Part shown: one piece after another, positions 35,677-45,280 of the stretch
How the letters are laid out: each line of letters starts with the position of its first letter
How positions within the stretch are numbered: position 1 is the stretch's first letter
DNA from: an uncultured Cellvibrio sp.
GTDB taxonomy: Bacteria > Pseudomonadota > Gammaproteobacteria > Pseudomonadales > Cellvibrionaceae
DNA length: 60,538 bases
Assembly: GCA_946481095.1 (NCBI GenBank)
Contig: CAMLML010000021.1
Coordinates: forward strand, 1 to 60,538
Reading direction: 5' to 3'
Made by a program: the position numbers and the translations under genes
The notes under the pieces: model-generated
Database searches by the model: none
The model's input: the letters and a program-made list of their open reading frames with translations, nothing else
Told to the model about the DNA's origin: nothing

Positions 35677-36888
35677 ATGACAAAACAGAAGTCAGGAAAA
35701 ACCATTTTGTGTGCCTGGGAAATCGGCGGTGAATTGGGTCATATTTCGCGTTTTTCCGCAATAGTCAAAACACTGGAATTAGACGGACACCACCTTGTTT
35801 TGGTTTTAAAAGACTTGTCGCGCGCTTATCCATTCTTCAGTGATACTCAAGCGAAATTATTACAGGCTCCAATATGGTTGCCCAAAATCACTATGCAACG
35901 CCCGATTGCTTGCCTGGCCGATACGCTTTTGTGCATGGGTTATCTCGAAGCTGATCCACTCGATTGTTTGCTGCAAGCATGGGAATCAATTATCGAACTG
36001 GTTAAACCTGATCTCGTGATTTTTGATTATGCGCCTACTGCGATGCTCGCATTGCATCACAATCCTATACCCAAAATTATGGTTGGCTCCGGTTTCGCAG
36101 ACCCGGTTGCGGGTGATCCCATTGTTGATTGGCGACCGTACCCACAGGATGATCAGTTAATCGCCCGTCAGGAGTTAAGGGTGTTGGAGCAGATCAATAT
36201 ATTGCTGAGAAGGCGTGGTCGAAATGAATTGACTCATTTGACTGAATTATTTGCAGTTGATCGTGTTGTCATCAGCACTTTTCCCGAGCTCGATCTTTAC
36301 GGCGGAAAACGAAAAGATGTCGATTATTGTGTTGGCCCCACAGCAAAACTGGTTGATTCCCCCGTAGATTTTATCAGTGAAGAACGTCCCCGAATCCTCG
36401 CTTATCTCAAACCGGGTTATCCGCATATAGAGATGTTGATTTCTGCATTGGCGCGCTGTAAAGCCAGCGTTTTTATTGCTTGCCCCAAAGGCGCAGAGAA
36501 ATTATTTGCGCCCTATGTGAGCGACAGATTTCAATTCAGCACCGAGTTGGTAGACCTTCAAAGTGCCATGAGCAGCGTGGATTTATTCGTCGGCCACGGC
36601 AACGCTTCCTCCTGCAAGGAATCACTCATAGCTGGAAACCCTATGGTTGTTCTGCCAATTCAATTGGAACAATTGCTCACGGGTAAAAAAATACAAGAAG
36701 CAGGTTTTGGTGTTTTGATAGAAAAGATATCCGGCGTTGATGAGATGGTTAGGCTTTTCGACAACCTGCTCGATAACAGCGAACCCTATCGTGTAAAAAT
36801 TAAAAAACTATTATCATGCCATCCAGAACGATTGCAGGTTGCAGATGCGGTGAGGTTAGCGGTGGATAGATTTTTTTCAGAGGAATAA
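35677..36888 (+). CDS. GT-B glycosyltransferase, UGT/GT1-like
   Basis: 403 residues, cytosolic. The N-terminus has CAWEIGGELGHISR, a GT-B acceptor-domain start. The C-terminal domain has VDLFVGHGNASSCKESLIAGNPMVVLPIQLEQLLTGKKI, which follows the GT1/MGT nucleotide-sugar binding pattern (H-x-G, then E-x-L-x-x-G-x-P). Donor and acceptor are unknown. AGAGG lies before the ATG. Glycolipids or small molecules are common targets of this group. Confidence 0.78.
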   Translation: MTKQKSGKTILCAWEIGGELGHISRFSAIVKTLELDGHHLVLVLKDLSRAYPFFSDTQAKLLQAPIWLPKITMQRPIACLADTLLCMGYLEADPLDCLLQAWESIIELVKPDLVIFDYAPTAMLALHHNPIPKIMVGSGFADPVAGDPIVDWRPYPQDDQLIARQELRVLEQINILLRRRGRNELTHLTELFAVDRVVISTFPELDLYGGKRKDVDYCVGPTAKLVDSPVDFISEERPRILAYLKPGYPHIEMLISALARCKASVFIACPKGAEKLFAPYVSDRFQFSTELVDLQSAMSSVDLFVGHGNASSCKESLIAGNPMVVLPIQLEQLLTGKKIQEAGFGVLIEKISGVDEMVRLFDNLLDNSEPYRVKIKKLLSCHPERLQVADAVRLAVDRFFSEE

Positions 36889-36898
36889 TAATGAAATC

Positions 36899-36980
36899 GT
36901 CATTCTCGTGAAGGCGGGAATCCATTTCTTGATGGTTGAAATTTTTTTAACAGCTGGATACCTGCCTTCGCAGGTATGAC
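36899..36980. repeat. palindromic BIME/REP-like element, copy 2
   Basis: An 82-bp element starting GTCATTCTCGTGAAGGCGGG and ending CCTTCGCAGGTATGAC. It has the same organisation and orientation as the copy at 31103-31187. The right units are identical over about 26 bases, while the left unit and centre differ. It begins 10 bases after the glycosyltransferase stop. Confidence 0.85.
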
Positions 36981-37054
36981 GATGTTTTTTGATTGTAATG
37001 GTGTGGAGCGGGGGTATATAGTTGGTGCTGATGATTAAATCGTTAGACTAGACT

Positions 37055-37540
37055 ATGAATTATTTTGTTCGAAAAGCCGATAAGTATGAATTCGAAAAAA
37101 TTGATTCTCTCATTAAGCACTCAGCAAGAAGTATTCAGGTGCAATTTTATAGCAAGTCTTCTGTTGATGTTGCACTTGAGCTAATCAGTGACATTACAGA
37201 GCTAATTGAAGCTGGTAATTTGTTTGTTGTTGAGTGTGAGTTTCAAATAATTGCTTGTGGTGGTGTCAGCTTTTGTAAAGCTGAACCGCTTAGTGCAGAA
37301 ATAAAGAGCTTCTTTGTTCATCCTGATTTTGTAAGGAAAGGTATAGCAACGAAATTGTTAGATGCTTGTGAAAATAAGTGTTTGCGCATGGGCATTAAAT
37401 CTATATCTTTAATGGCAACTTTGGCTGGTGAGCCATTTTATAGAAGCTGTGGTTTTTCCCAGCTCCAAAGGGTGCAACAAAGTCTTTCAAATGGAGAAAT
37501 TTTTGAACTGGTAAAAATGCAAAAAATATTGCAGGTATAA
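37055..37540 (+). CDS. GNAT family N-acetyltransferase
   Basis: 161 residues. Motif A for acetyl-CoA pyrophosphate binding is FFVHPDFVRKGIATKLL (about 89-105), followed by a GNAT motif-B-like GEPFYRSCGF. Substrate unknown. The sequence CGTTAGACTAGACT just upstream contains GTTAGAC, which fits an integron core site, but no full attC was found. Confidence 0.85.
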   Translation: MNYFVRKADKYEFEKIDSLIKHSARSIQVQFYSKSSVDVALELISDITELIEAGNLFVVECEFQIIACGGVSFCKAEPLSAEIKSFFVHPDFVRKGIATKLLDACENKCLRMGIKSISLMATLAGEPFYRSCGFSQLQRVQQSLSNGEIFELVKMQKILQV

Positions 37541-37618
37541 AAATGTACCAATAAATTGATTTTGGTAATGGACTCACAGAACTGTACCGGTCTTAGGCGT
37601 TATGAGTAATGGTGTCAA

Positions 37619-37915
37619 ATGATAAAAATAGTGGTCATTCTGGATGTTAACAACTTTGATGCTCTTTCTGAATTTGAGAAAATTGCTGTGAAAGTCATGA
37701 CAAAGTATCAAGGCGGTATCGTTGCGGCATTCGAGACAAGTCGGTTTTCTGATGGCACAGGAGAGGAGGTTCATATTCTTGAATTTCCCAGTGAGAAAGA
37801 GTTTCTTAGCTATCGTAATGACAAGTCGCTGGCTGAATATGCAGACCTCAGGAAGAAAGCAATTTCAAATACACAAATAAAAATATCTTCCTGTTTTAAA
37901 TCGTATATTAATTAG
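37619..37915 (+). CDS. DUF1330-like small ferredoxin-fold protein
   Basis: 98 residues. Features resembling the DUF1330/dimeric alpha-beta barrel fold are an N-terminal strand VVILDV, YQGGIVAAFE, VHILEFPSEKEFLSYRNDKSLAEYADLRKKA and a terminal strand. Such proteins form dimers and sometimes bind small molecules. No specific function can be given. The preceding 80 bases contain a short TACCAA/TTGGTA inverted repeat. Confidence 0.65.
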   Translation: MIKIVVILDVNNFDALSEFEKIAVKVMTKYQGGIVAAFETSRFSDGTGEEVHILEFPSEKEFLSYRNDKSLAEYADLRKKAISNTQIKISSCFKSYIN

Positions 37916-37986
37916 TGTTGTCAATCATGTGAAGTAACTAACCGCTAGTTTGGTATTTGCTTACGATTAAAGGGTAATAATTTTTA

Positions 37987-38955
37987 GTGAAATCCAGAAT
38001 CCTAAAATCAATCATCAGTATTTTTCTGCTTCTTGCCTTAATTTCTGGCGCTTTGGTTTATTTGATCAAAAGACCTTACTACTCTGTTGGAGTTAAGGAC
38101 GAAACATCTTTGCATGTCGATAAAAATCGATTGAGGGATTATGTCAAGGAATTGAGTGAATCTTTCCTGCCCAGGGATTCTGAACACCCGCAGAATTTGA
38201 AATTGGCTGCGAATTATGTCAAATCACATTTTGAAGAATTTAATGCTGATACTTATTTTCAATCCTATGAAATTGAGGGCGAGGAATATTCCAATGTGAT
38301 TTCAAATTTTGGGCCGGATACTGATGAAGTCATTATTGTAGGTGCACACTACGATGCGTATGCAGATCATCCCGGTGCTGATGATAATGCAAGTGGAGTG
38401 GCGGGTTTGATTGAATTGGGACGGCTTTTGAGTAAACAACAACTATCGAAGCGAATTGTTTTGGTTGCTTATACTTGTGAGGAACCGCCACATTTTGCAA
38501 GTGAGCGAATGGGAAGTTTTGTTCATTCCCGATCTATAACCAATAAGACAGTGCGGCTTATGATCTCGCTTGAAATGATCGGTTATTTTACTGATGAAGA
38601 GAAAAGCCAGAGTTTTCCGATACCGTTTCTTCGATATCTTTATCCAGAGCAGGGTAATTATATTGCCGTTGTTGGGCAGTTATTTTCCAGTGATGCGGGC
38701 AGTTTAAAAAATACTATCAATTACTATACGGATTTGGATTCCTATTCAATCAATGCTCCTTCTTTTGTTCAGGGTGTTGATTTTTCTGATCACCGAAATT
38801 ATTGGGATTTAAATTTACCTGCCGTTATGGTGACTGATACTGCATTTTTTCGAAACAAGGAATACCACAAATCTACAGATACTTATGATCGCCTTGATTA
38901 TGAATCCATGGCCAAGGTGGTTTATGGCGTGTTTAAATACATTCAGAAATTATGA
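37987..38955 (+). CDS. membrane-anchored M28-family metallopeptidase
   Basis: 322 residues from a GTG start with AAAGGG upstream. An N-terminal membrane anchor lies at about 8-27. The di-zinc aminopeptidase site is complete: His121 in GAHYDAY, Asp133 in ADDNASG, Glu165/Glu166 in CEEPP, Glu196 in LEMIGY and His294 in EYHKSTDT. It probably removes N-terminal residues from peptides on the periplasmic side. It overlaps the next gene by ATGA. Confidence 0.88.
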   Translation: MKSRILKSIISIFLLLALISGALVYLIKRPYYSVGVKDETSLHVDKNRLRDYVKELSESFLPRDSEHPQNLKLAANYVKSHFEEFNADTYFQSYEIEGEEYSNVISNFGPDTDEVIIVGAHYDAYADHPGADDNASGVAGLIELGRLLSKQQLSKRIVLVAYTCEEPPHFASERMGSFVHSRSITNKTVRLMISLEMIGYFTDEEKSQSFPIPFLRYLYPEQGNYIAVVGQLFSSDAGSLKNTINYYTDLDSYSINAPSFVQGVDFSDHRNYWDLNLPAVMVTDTAFFRNKEYHKSTDTYDRLDYESMAKVVYGVFKYIQKL

Positions 38956-39263
38956 AGAATTTAGATCAATCGTATTGGAGTTTAATTAGTATGGAAAAAT
39001 GTAGTTGCATTACTCATTACAAAAAAAATCCAGATCCAATCAAATTGGAATGGTTTGGAGCAACCCTTAAATTTATCTACGATGATGGTGAACCTCCAAG
39101 CTGGTATAGCACAAGATATTACACCTGCATAAAATGCGGACAATATTGGAAAGAGGAGTTTGTAGAAGCAATGCATTACAACGCCAATCATATGTATCCG
39201 TTGGATGATAAAGAGGTTGAGAAATTATTGCAGATTTTGAAAGTCAAAAAAGATCAATTGTGA
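38952..39263 (+). CDS. hypothetical protein with Cys pairs, coupled to the M28 peptidase
   Basis: 103 residues, cytosolic. CSC near residue 18 and CIKCGQ near residue 60 could make a metal site. Other visible parts are Trp-rich segments (EWFGATLKF, PSWYSTRYY) and an Asp/Glu/Lys-rich C-terminal helix. The ATG overlaps the peptidase stop (ATGA), so translation is likely coupled. Family not recognised. Confidence 0.6.
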   Translation: MKNLDQSYWSLISMEKCSCITHYKKNPDPIKLEWFGATLKFIYDDGEPPSWYSTRYYTCIKCGQYWKEEFVEAMHYNANHMYPLDDKEVEKLLQILKVKKDQL

Positions 39264-39318
39264 TTACAATAATATTAAATTATTTCGTTTTTTGATCAAT
39301 AACAACGGGACTTATTCC

Positions 39319-41823
39319 ATGCGATTTATCACCCTGTTACACAATATCTGTTTGCTTTTTATATTCTCTAATTTATCAGCGAATGCATCAGAAAATCCGT
39401 TAAAACTTTGGTTCGATAAACCTGCCAATTTGTGGGAAGAAGCTCTGCCTTTGGGGAATGGTCGCTTGGGTGTTATGGTTTACGGTGGTGTTGTCAGTGA
39501 AAATTTACAGTTGAATGAAGATACTTTTTGGGCAGGTGGGCCGCACAATAATGTAAATTTGGCTGCGCGCGAATCACTTGCGGAAATCAGGCGACTAATT
39601 GATGAGAACCAATATGTTGCTGCGTCGGATCTTGCTGAAAAAACCATTACCAGTCAGGGATCTCATGGTATGCCTTACCAAACAGCAGGTAATTTGTTGC
39701 TGGATTTCCCAGGACATACAAATTTCCGGAATTATTATCGTGAGCTTGATATTGCCAATGCAGTAGCCCGTACTCGTTATTCTGTTGGTGAAGTTAATTA
39801 TGAACGGGAAATTTTTACCTCTTTTGTTGATCAGGTCATTGCTATTCGTTTACAGGCGAACCGTAAAGGTGCATTGAGTTTTAATGTGGGCTTATCACAT
39901 CCTGACAAAATGCCCGTGATATTGGATGCAAAGAATGTGACTTTATTAATGCAAGGTCGTTCACGTGATCATGAAGGCGTTAAGGGTCAGGTTCAACTGG
40001 CCAGTCTGGTAAAACTGGCCAGTCATGATGGGCAAGTGAAAGCCAATCGCGATAATCTCGAAATCACTAATGCCTCGGAAGTCATTATTTTAGTTTCAAT
40101 GGCAACCAATTTTATTAATTATAAAGATATAAGCGCTGATGCACTTGCGCGTGCAGAAGAGGCGATGAATAAAGCTGTTAAAAAATTTACTGCAAGCAAA
40201 ACAGCATTTACAGATCAATTAACTGCACACAGCCATTTTTATAAAAATTATTTCAATCGCATGAGTCTGAATCTGGGAAGTAGTGAGTTTGTCAATGAGC
40301 CGACTGATAAACGTATCCGTGAATTTGCCAAACGCCATGATCCACAATTAGTGAATTTATATTTTCAATTTGGTCGTTACTTGTTGATTTCCTCTTCGCA
40401 ACCGGGAACTCAGCCTGCAAATCTGCAAGGTATATGGAACCATCGGCAAGATCCTGCCTGGGATAGTAAATATACTATTAACATCAATACAGAAATGAAT
40501 TACTGGCCTGCACAGGTTACTAATCTGAGTGAATTGGAAGATCCATTGATTCAGTTAATTCGTGAATTGGCACAAACCGGGCAACAAAGTGCGCAACAGA
40601 TGTATGGTGCAAGAGGCTGGATGGCACATCACAATACCGATATCTGGCGAATAAGTGGTGGTGTAGATGCTTCCTGGGGCGCATGGCCAACCAGCAATGC
40701 CTGGTTAGTACAACATCTTTGGCAAAAGTATTTGTACACTGGTGATAAAGAATTTTTGCGCAGCGTATTTCCCATCATGAAAGGTGCTTGTGAATTTTTT
40801 GAAGATTTTTTGATTAAAGATCCACGCAAGGGATGGTTAGTTGTGTCGCCTTCTATGTCACCGGAAAATGAATCTTCAATCACTGGCAAAAAAATTGCGT
40901 CCGGTGTCACTATGGATAATCAATTAATGTTTGATTTATTCACGCACTCTATCGCTGCCGCAAAAATTTTAGGTGAAGACAAAACAATATTGAAACGCTG
41001 GCAAAATATTATTGAGCAATTGCCTCCCATGCAAATCGGTCAATATCATCAATTACAGGAATGGCAAGACGATTGGGATAATCCGTTAGACAAACATCGA
41101 CATATCTCCCACTTATATGGTTTGCATCCGAGCAATCAGATTTCACCACTACGCACTCCTGAATTATTTAGCGCAGCGCGTGTGACCCTGGAGCAACGTG
41201 GTGATCCTTCTACCGGCTGGTCTATGAATTGGAAAATCAATTTTTGGGCGCGCATGCTGGATGGTGATCGCGCATTGAAATTAATTCGTGAACAAATCAA
41301 ACCGGCGATTTCAGATGATTCGATCTTTTCACAAGAAGGCGGTACCTATCCGAATATGTTTGATGCGCATCCTCCTTTCCAGATTGATGGCAATTTTGGT
41401 TTCACTGCCGGAATCGCAGAAATGCTTGCGCAAAGTCACGATGGTGCAATTCATTTGTTGCCTGCGATTCCCCAGGATTGGCCGACTGGAGAAGTAAAAG
41501 GTTTGGTGATGCGTGGTGGTTTTGTGGTGGATATGCGTTGGCAAAAAGGCCGTGTCAGTGAATTAAAAATCCATTCACGTTTAGGCGGTAACTTGCGTTT
41601 GCGCAGCTATGCGCCTTTACCTGACGCTCAAGGATTTTCATTCAAAAAAGCACGGGGCGAGAACCCGAATAGTTTTTACTCTACCCCCAGAATTAAGCAA
41701 CCGCTGATACATACCGATAAAAAATTACCGGAATTATCGCTGGCAAATAGTTATTTGATCGACATTAACACTGAGGCGGGGAAAAATTATTACTGGGGTG
41801 ACTCCAGCCCCAATCTGGATTAA
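39319..41823 (+). CDS. secreted GH95 alpha-L-fucosidase
   Basis: 834 residues with a signal peptide at about 1-23 (ending ANAS). The GH95 hallmarks are WEEALPLGNGRLGVMVYGG near the N-terminus, the active-site NINTEMNYWP with Asn388 and Asn390, and DAHPPFQIDGNFGF with Asp690 as the likely base partner. These enzymes invert alpha-1,2-L-fucosides or, in some plant-wall degraders, L-galactosides, both present on xyloglucan and rhamnogalacturonan side chains. That fits the pectin locus upstream. The ATG at 39319 is used because it gives the signal peptide; an in-frame TTG lies nine codons earlier. Confidence 0.93.
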   Translation: MRFITLLHNICLLFIFSNLSANASENPLKLWFDKPANLWEEALPLGNGRLGVMVYGGVVSENLQLNEDTFWAGGPHNNVNLAARESLAEIRRLIDENQYVAASDLAEKTITSQGSHGMPYQTAGNLLLDFPGHTNFRNYYRELDIANAVARTRYSVGEVNYEREIFTSFVDQVIAIRLQANRKGALSFNVGLSHPDKMPVILDAKNVTLLMQGRSRDHEGVKGQVQLASLVKLASHDGQVKANRDNLEITNASEVIILVSMATNFINYKDISADALARAEEAMNKAVKKFTASKTAFTDQLTAHSHFYKNYFNRMSLNLGSSEFVNEPTDKRIREFAKRHDPQLVNLYFQFGRYLLISSSQPGTQPANLQGIWNHRQDPAWDSKYTININTEMNYWPAQVTNLSELEDPLIQLIRELAQTGQQSAQQMYGARGWMAHHNTDIWRISGGVDASWGAWPTSNAWLVQHLWQKYLYTGDKEFLRSVFPIMKGACEFFEDFLIKDPRKGWLVVSPSMSPENESSITGKKIASGVTMDNQLMFDLFTHSIAAAKILGEDKTILKRWQNIIEQLPPMQIGQYHQLQEWQDDWDNPLDKHRHISHLYGLHPSNQISPLRTPELFSAARVTLEQRGDPSTGWSMNWKINFWARMLDGDRALKLIREQIKPAISDDSIFSQEGGTYPNMFDAHPPFQIDGNFGFTAGIAEMLAQSHDGAIHLLPAIPQDWPTGEVKGLVMRGGFVVDMRWQKGRVSELKIHSRLGGNLRLRSYAPLPDAQGFSFKKARGENPNSFYSTPRIKQPLIHTDKKLPELSLANSYLIDINTEAGKNYYWGDSSPNLD

Positions 41824-41977
41824 AACCGGCCTTGATGTGATTTTTGGTGACATTGTGAAAAATATTAGGATTTGCCTGCTTTATATAGAAAAAACGAATA
41901 TGCGATTTTGAGAAAGTGAAATCAGGAATAGTTGGTCTACACTCAAAAAAAACTAACAGGAAATAGGGGAGCAGGCA

Positions 41978-44077
41978 TTGAATATTGCAAATCGCACTCT
42001 GGTGTTGATTGGACTTTCTATAATCAGTTGCTTGTGTTTATTACTGGTTGCACTCTATGGTTTCTCTTTGGTTGAAGATGGTTCCCTGTCTTTTTTCAGC
42101 AATTTGATCTTGATATTGGGTATTGTGATATTGATGGCTTTGGCAATTGTGGCTCGCAGTTTTTGGAAAGCGATTGTGCAGCCACTGGCACATTTACGGG
42201 ATGCGGTTTCCAGATCGGCAGCGGAACTGGATTTTACCCAAAGATTTGAATCGGTTAGCCATGATGAAATAGGTCAGATTCTCAAAGCCTATACCAGTTT
42301 AAACTCGCGTTTGTGTGAAAGCCTGGAGAGTATTGAACGTATTTGTAAAAATCTCGGTTACACCATTGAAGAAGTGGATACAGCTGCTGCATCGATTGCG
42401 CGCAATTCGCAATTGCAAAGTGATGCTTCAATAAATGTTAATCGCGCAGCAAACGATATGGTCGCTGGTATTGGCAGTGTTACCCGTCAAAGTGAAGATG
42501 CGCGCGAACATACGCGCGAGACGCGCGAAGTTGCTGAACGTGGGACTGTGGACATATTGAACACGGTTAATGGTATTCGCGATATCAGCACAACTGTTCG
42601 CAAAGCGTCTGAAAGTATTTCGGCATTGCGTGATGACAGTAATAGTATTGCGAAAATGGCGATTGTGATTCACCAGATAGCGGATCAAACCAATTTACTC
42701 GCACTGAATGCAGCGATAGAAGCAGCAAGGGCAGGTGAGCAGGGAAGGGGGTTTGCAGTGGTTGCAGATGAGGTGCGTAATCTTGCACAACGATCCGCGC
42801 AATCAACCCAGGAAATCAGCAAAATTGTTACGCGCATGCAAGACAATGCCAGCGTTTCTTTTGAAGCCATGTCTATTACAGAAGCAGCTGTGAATCAGGG
42901 AGTTGAGCATGCGCAGCACGCGGGCGATTCAATTGATCGCATTAATAAAGGTTCAATTATTGCTGCACAAAATGTCGAGGAATTATTTTCATCTATCAAA
43001 CTGCAAGAACAAGCCAGTAATCAAATCCTGCAAAAGGTTGAACAGATTTCGGCCATGAGCGAACAAAATTCCAAGGCGTCTGCGGCTTCGGCAAAATCGA
43101 TCAGTTCAATTACCCAATCATCTCAAAAAATTACCCAGGCAATTGCCTCATTTAAATTTAAATCAGGCCCGCAACGTATTGAATTGCGCGTTGCAGATAT
43201 GCATGGCAAAGATCACCCGGCAGTCAGAGCGTTACAATATTTGGCCGAGCAATTAACACAGCGCAGTAATGGCCGTATAACCTTGGAAATTTGCAGTGGT
43301 GGTGTGCTGGGAAATGATGCGGAAGTGTTTAAAAAATTGCGCAGCGGCAGTATTGATATGATGCGAATTAACCCATCCATGCTCAACAGCGAAGTGCCGG
43401 AAACTATTTTGCTATCGCTCCCGTTTTTATTTAAATCCAGCCAACACATGCATCGTGCAATGGATGGTGAGCCAGGAAAAAAAATATTGGATGCATTATT
43501 CAAAATCAATTTAAAAGGTCTGGCCTTTTATGACAGTGGTGCACGTTCCATTTATTCCAGTAAACCCGTGCGAACCCCGGCCGATATAAAAGGTGTCAAA
43601 TTACGGGTGATGCCATCGGATATGTGGGTTGCTGTAGCAAAAGCAATGGGTGCAGAAGGTGTAAAGGTTGGTATGAACGAATTAATTTCGGCAAAAAAAA
43701 CCGGGCTTATCGATGCAGCTGAAAATAATATCCCTACTTTTTATACCTACAAGCAATTCGAAGTATTCAATTATTATTCCTATACAGAACACGCAATGGT
43801 TCCCGAAATAGTTGCCTTCTCAAAAACCCGTTGGGATTCAATGAATCAGGACGACCAGAAACTACTGGTGCAGGCAGCGACTGATTCTGTTGGAAAAATG
43901 CGCGACTATTGGTCGGAAAGTGAAAAAATCGCCCTGCAAAATTGCCAGGAAAAAGGCGTCACTTTCGTAACCGACGTCGATAAAGACGCATTCCGTCGTT
44001 GCATGTCATCTCTTTATGATTCGTTGGTGACAACACAGGAACAAAAACAAATCTTGAAATTGATACAGAGTTTATAG
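41978..44077 (+). CDS. chemoreceptor-like protein with C-terminal TRAP-type (DctP) solute-binding domain
   Basis: 699 residues from a TTG with AGGGGA seven bases upstream. Two membrane helices (about 7-29 and 39-62) are separated by only ~10 residues, so there is no periplasmic sensor. A HAMP-like segment follows (about 64-117), then an MCP signalling domain whose hairpin tip includes [35 protein letters not shown] (about 233-267). From about residue 401 to the end is a TRAP transporter DctP-like domain: [38 protein letters not shown] and [16 protein letters not shown] with the ligand-carboxylate arginine Arg543. By topology this binding domain should be cytoplasmic. A CheR-tether pentapeptide is absent. 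Confidence 0.88.
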   Translation: MNIANRTLVLIGLSIISCLCLLLVALYGFSLVEDGSLSFFSNLILILGIVILMALAIVARSFWKAIVQPLAHLRDAVSRSAAELDFTQRFESVSHDEIGQILKAYTSLNSRLCESLESIERICKNLGYTIEEVDTAAASIARNSQLQSDASINVNRAANDMVAGIGSVTRQSEDAREHTRETREVAERGTVDILNTVNGIRDISTTVRKASESISALRDDSNSIAKMAIVIHQIADQTNLLALNAAIEAARAGEQGRGFAVVADEVRNLAQRSAQSTQEISKIVTRMQDNASVSFEAMSITEAAVNQGVEHAQHAGDSIDRINKGSIIAAQNVEELFSSIKLQEQASNQILQKVEQISAMSEQNSKASAASAKSISSITQSSQKITQAIASFKFKSGPQRIELRVADMHGKDHPAVRALQYLAEQLTQRSNGRITLEICSGGVLGNDAEVFKKLRSGSIDMMRINPSMLNSEVPETILLSLPFLFKSSQHMHRAMDGEPGKKILDALFKINLKGLAFYDSGARSIYSSKPVRTPADIKGVKLRVMPSDMWVAVAKAMGAEGVKVGMNELISAKKTGLIDAAENNIPTFYTYKQFEVFNYYSYTEHAMVPEIVAFSKTRWDSMNQDDQKLLVQAATDSVGKMRDYWSESEKIALQNCQEKGVTFVTDVDKDAFRRCMSSLYDSLVTTQEQKQILKLIQSL

Positions 44078-44144
44078 ATTAGTCATTCTGTATTCTTCTG
44101 GATTCGTGGCGATCTGTTTTTCATCTGAAGTTGGAGTGAATTTT

Positions 44145-45098
44145 TCAAGCGCTATAATCTTTTAACCTTGCCAAAGGCAATTGCAAAGTTTCATCGCCTT
44201 TGAATGCTTCAAGCAAATAATCTACTGTTGCTCTCACTCGTGGTGCAAGCAAGGCACGATGTGGGTATTGCAGTACCATTTCAAAACCTCCGGGATGATG
44301 ATACTGGTGCAATACAAGTTTAAGTGCACCGGAAACCAAATGTGGCCACGCCAAATGAACCCCAACCTGGGCAACACCCACACCATCGCACGCTGCCTCA
44401 ACAACAGCTTCCGGTGCTGACAAAGTTAAAACTGCAGAAGGGCTGGGGTCAAATGTCGTTATTCCGCCATAAAGCTTAAAATTCCACGGAGAAACCCTGC
44501 CACCAAGAAATCGTCTGGCGATAAGCCTATGGGTTTGGAGTTCTTGTGGTGTCATGGGGTTGCCATATTTGGCCAAATATTCAGGTGAAGCAGCTATTGC
44601 TACATTCAGCTTACAAATGGAGCGTGACACGAAAGCAGAGTCCACAATGTTACCGCCCCTTATCGCCAGGTCGTAACCTTCATTTACAAAGTCAACGACC
44701 CTGTCATCAAAATCTACTTCAACAGACAATGCTGGATAAGTGGCCAGTAACTTCGGTAGTAATGGTAGTAAATGCTCGCGTCCAAATGCTGAGCTTGTAG
44801 AGATCCTCACTCGTCCGCTTGGGCCAAATCGTTTTGCCATCACAGTATCAACAGCGGTATCAAGAGTTTCCAACGCTACTCGCACCTGACGAAGAAATAC
44901 CTCCCCTTCATCGGTAAGTTGGAGCGCCCTTGTTGTTCGGTTCATCAGGCGTACACCTAATGCTTTTTCCAGACTGGCCATGTTTTTGCTGACGGCTGCT
45001 GATGAAATACCGAGTGCACGTCCTGCAGCAGCAAAACTACCGGCATCTGCCGCGTGAACAAACGAAAGAATTGCACGAACACGTTGTGAAGAATCCAT
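44145..45098 (-). CDS. LysR-family transcriptional regulator
   Basis: 317 residues. The N-terminal winged helix-turn-helix is AGSFAAAGRALGISSAAVSKNMASLEKALGVRLMNRTTRALQLT, and the C-terminal part is a LysR substrate-binding domain. It most resembles the large CrgA/DmlR-type branch. It is divergent from the muconolactone-isomerase-like gene across 182 bases that hold an inverted repeat with a T-N11-A core, so it probably controls that operon and itself. Confidence 0.93.
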   Translation of the reverse strand: MDSSQRVRAILSFVHAADAGSFAAAGRALGISSAAVSKNMASLEKALGVRLMNRTTRALQLTDEGEVFLRQVRVALETLDTAVDTVMAKRFGPSGRVRISTSSAFGREHLLPLLPKLLATYPALSVEVDFDDRVVDFVNEGYDLAIRGGNIVDSAFVSRSICKLNVAIAASPEYLAKYGNPMTPQELQTHRLIARRFLGGRVSPWNFKLYGGITTFDPSPSAVLTLSAPEAVVEAACDGVGVAQVGVHLAWPHLVSGALKLVLHQYHHPGGFEMVLQYPHRALLAPRVRATVDYLLEAFKGDETLQLPLARLKDYSA

Positions 45099-45153
45099 AT
45101 TGCCCCTTCTGAAAATTTTCCCAAGCCATAGCTTGTGTACCAGGAATTATTAA

Positions 45154-45170
45154 CCTGAAGTTATATCAGG
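45154..45170. promoter_or_regulatory. candidate LysR-type operator (T-N11-A in inverted repeat)
   Basis: CCTGA at 45154-45158 and TCAGG at 45166-45170 form a 17-bp inverted repeat with a 7-base centre. T at 45156 and A at 45168 give the T-N11-A spacing of LysR sites. It lies in the divergent region, about 110 bases upstream of the first operon gene. Confidence 0.5.
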
Positions 45171-45280
45171 ATCAACTTATACACTACTTCCAGTTTATAT
45201 CCTTATCCAGGAAGATGCCGGGAATGCCACAAATCACAGCCATGATTCTATTTTCACAATAACCAGCAGGAGACCTACCG

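Noticed and set aside
37540..37619. Possible integron attC site between GNAT and DUF1330-like genes
   Set aside because: AGGCGTTATG looks like a core site but the matching partner (RYYYAAC) and paired inner arms are missing.
41824..41977. Searched for a sigma-28 promoter before the chemoreceptor-like gene
   Set aside because: No TAAA-N15-GCCGATAA-like pair was found; only an AT-rich stretch and the ribosome site are evident.
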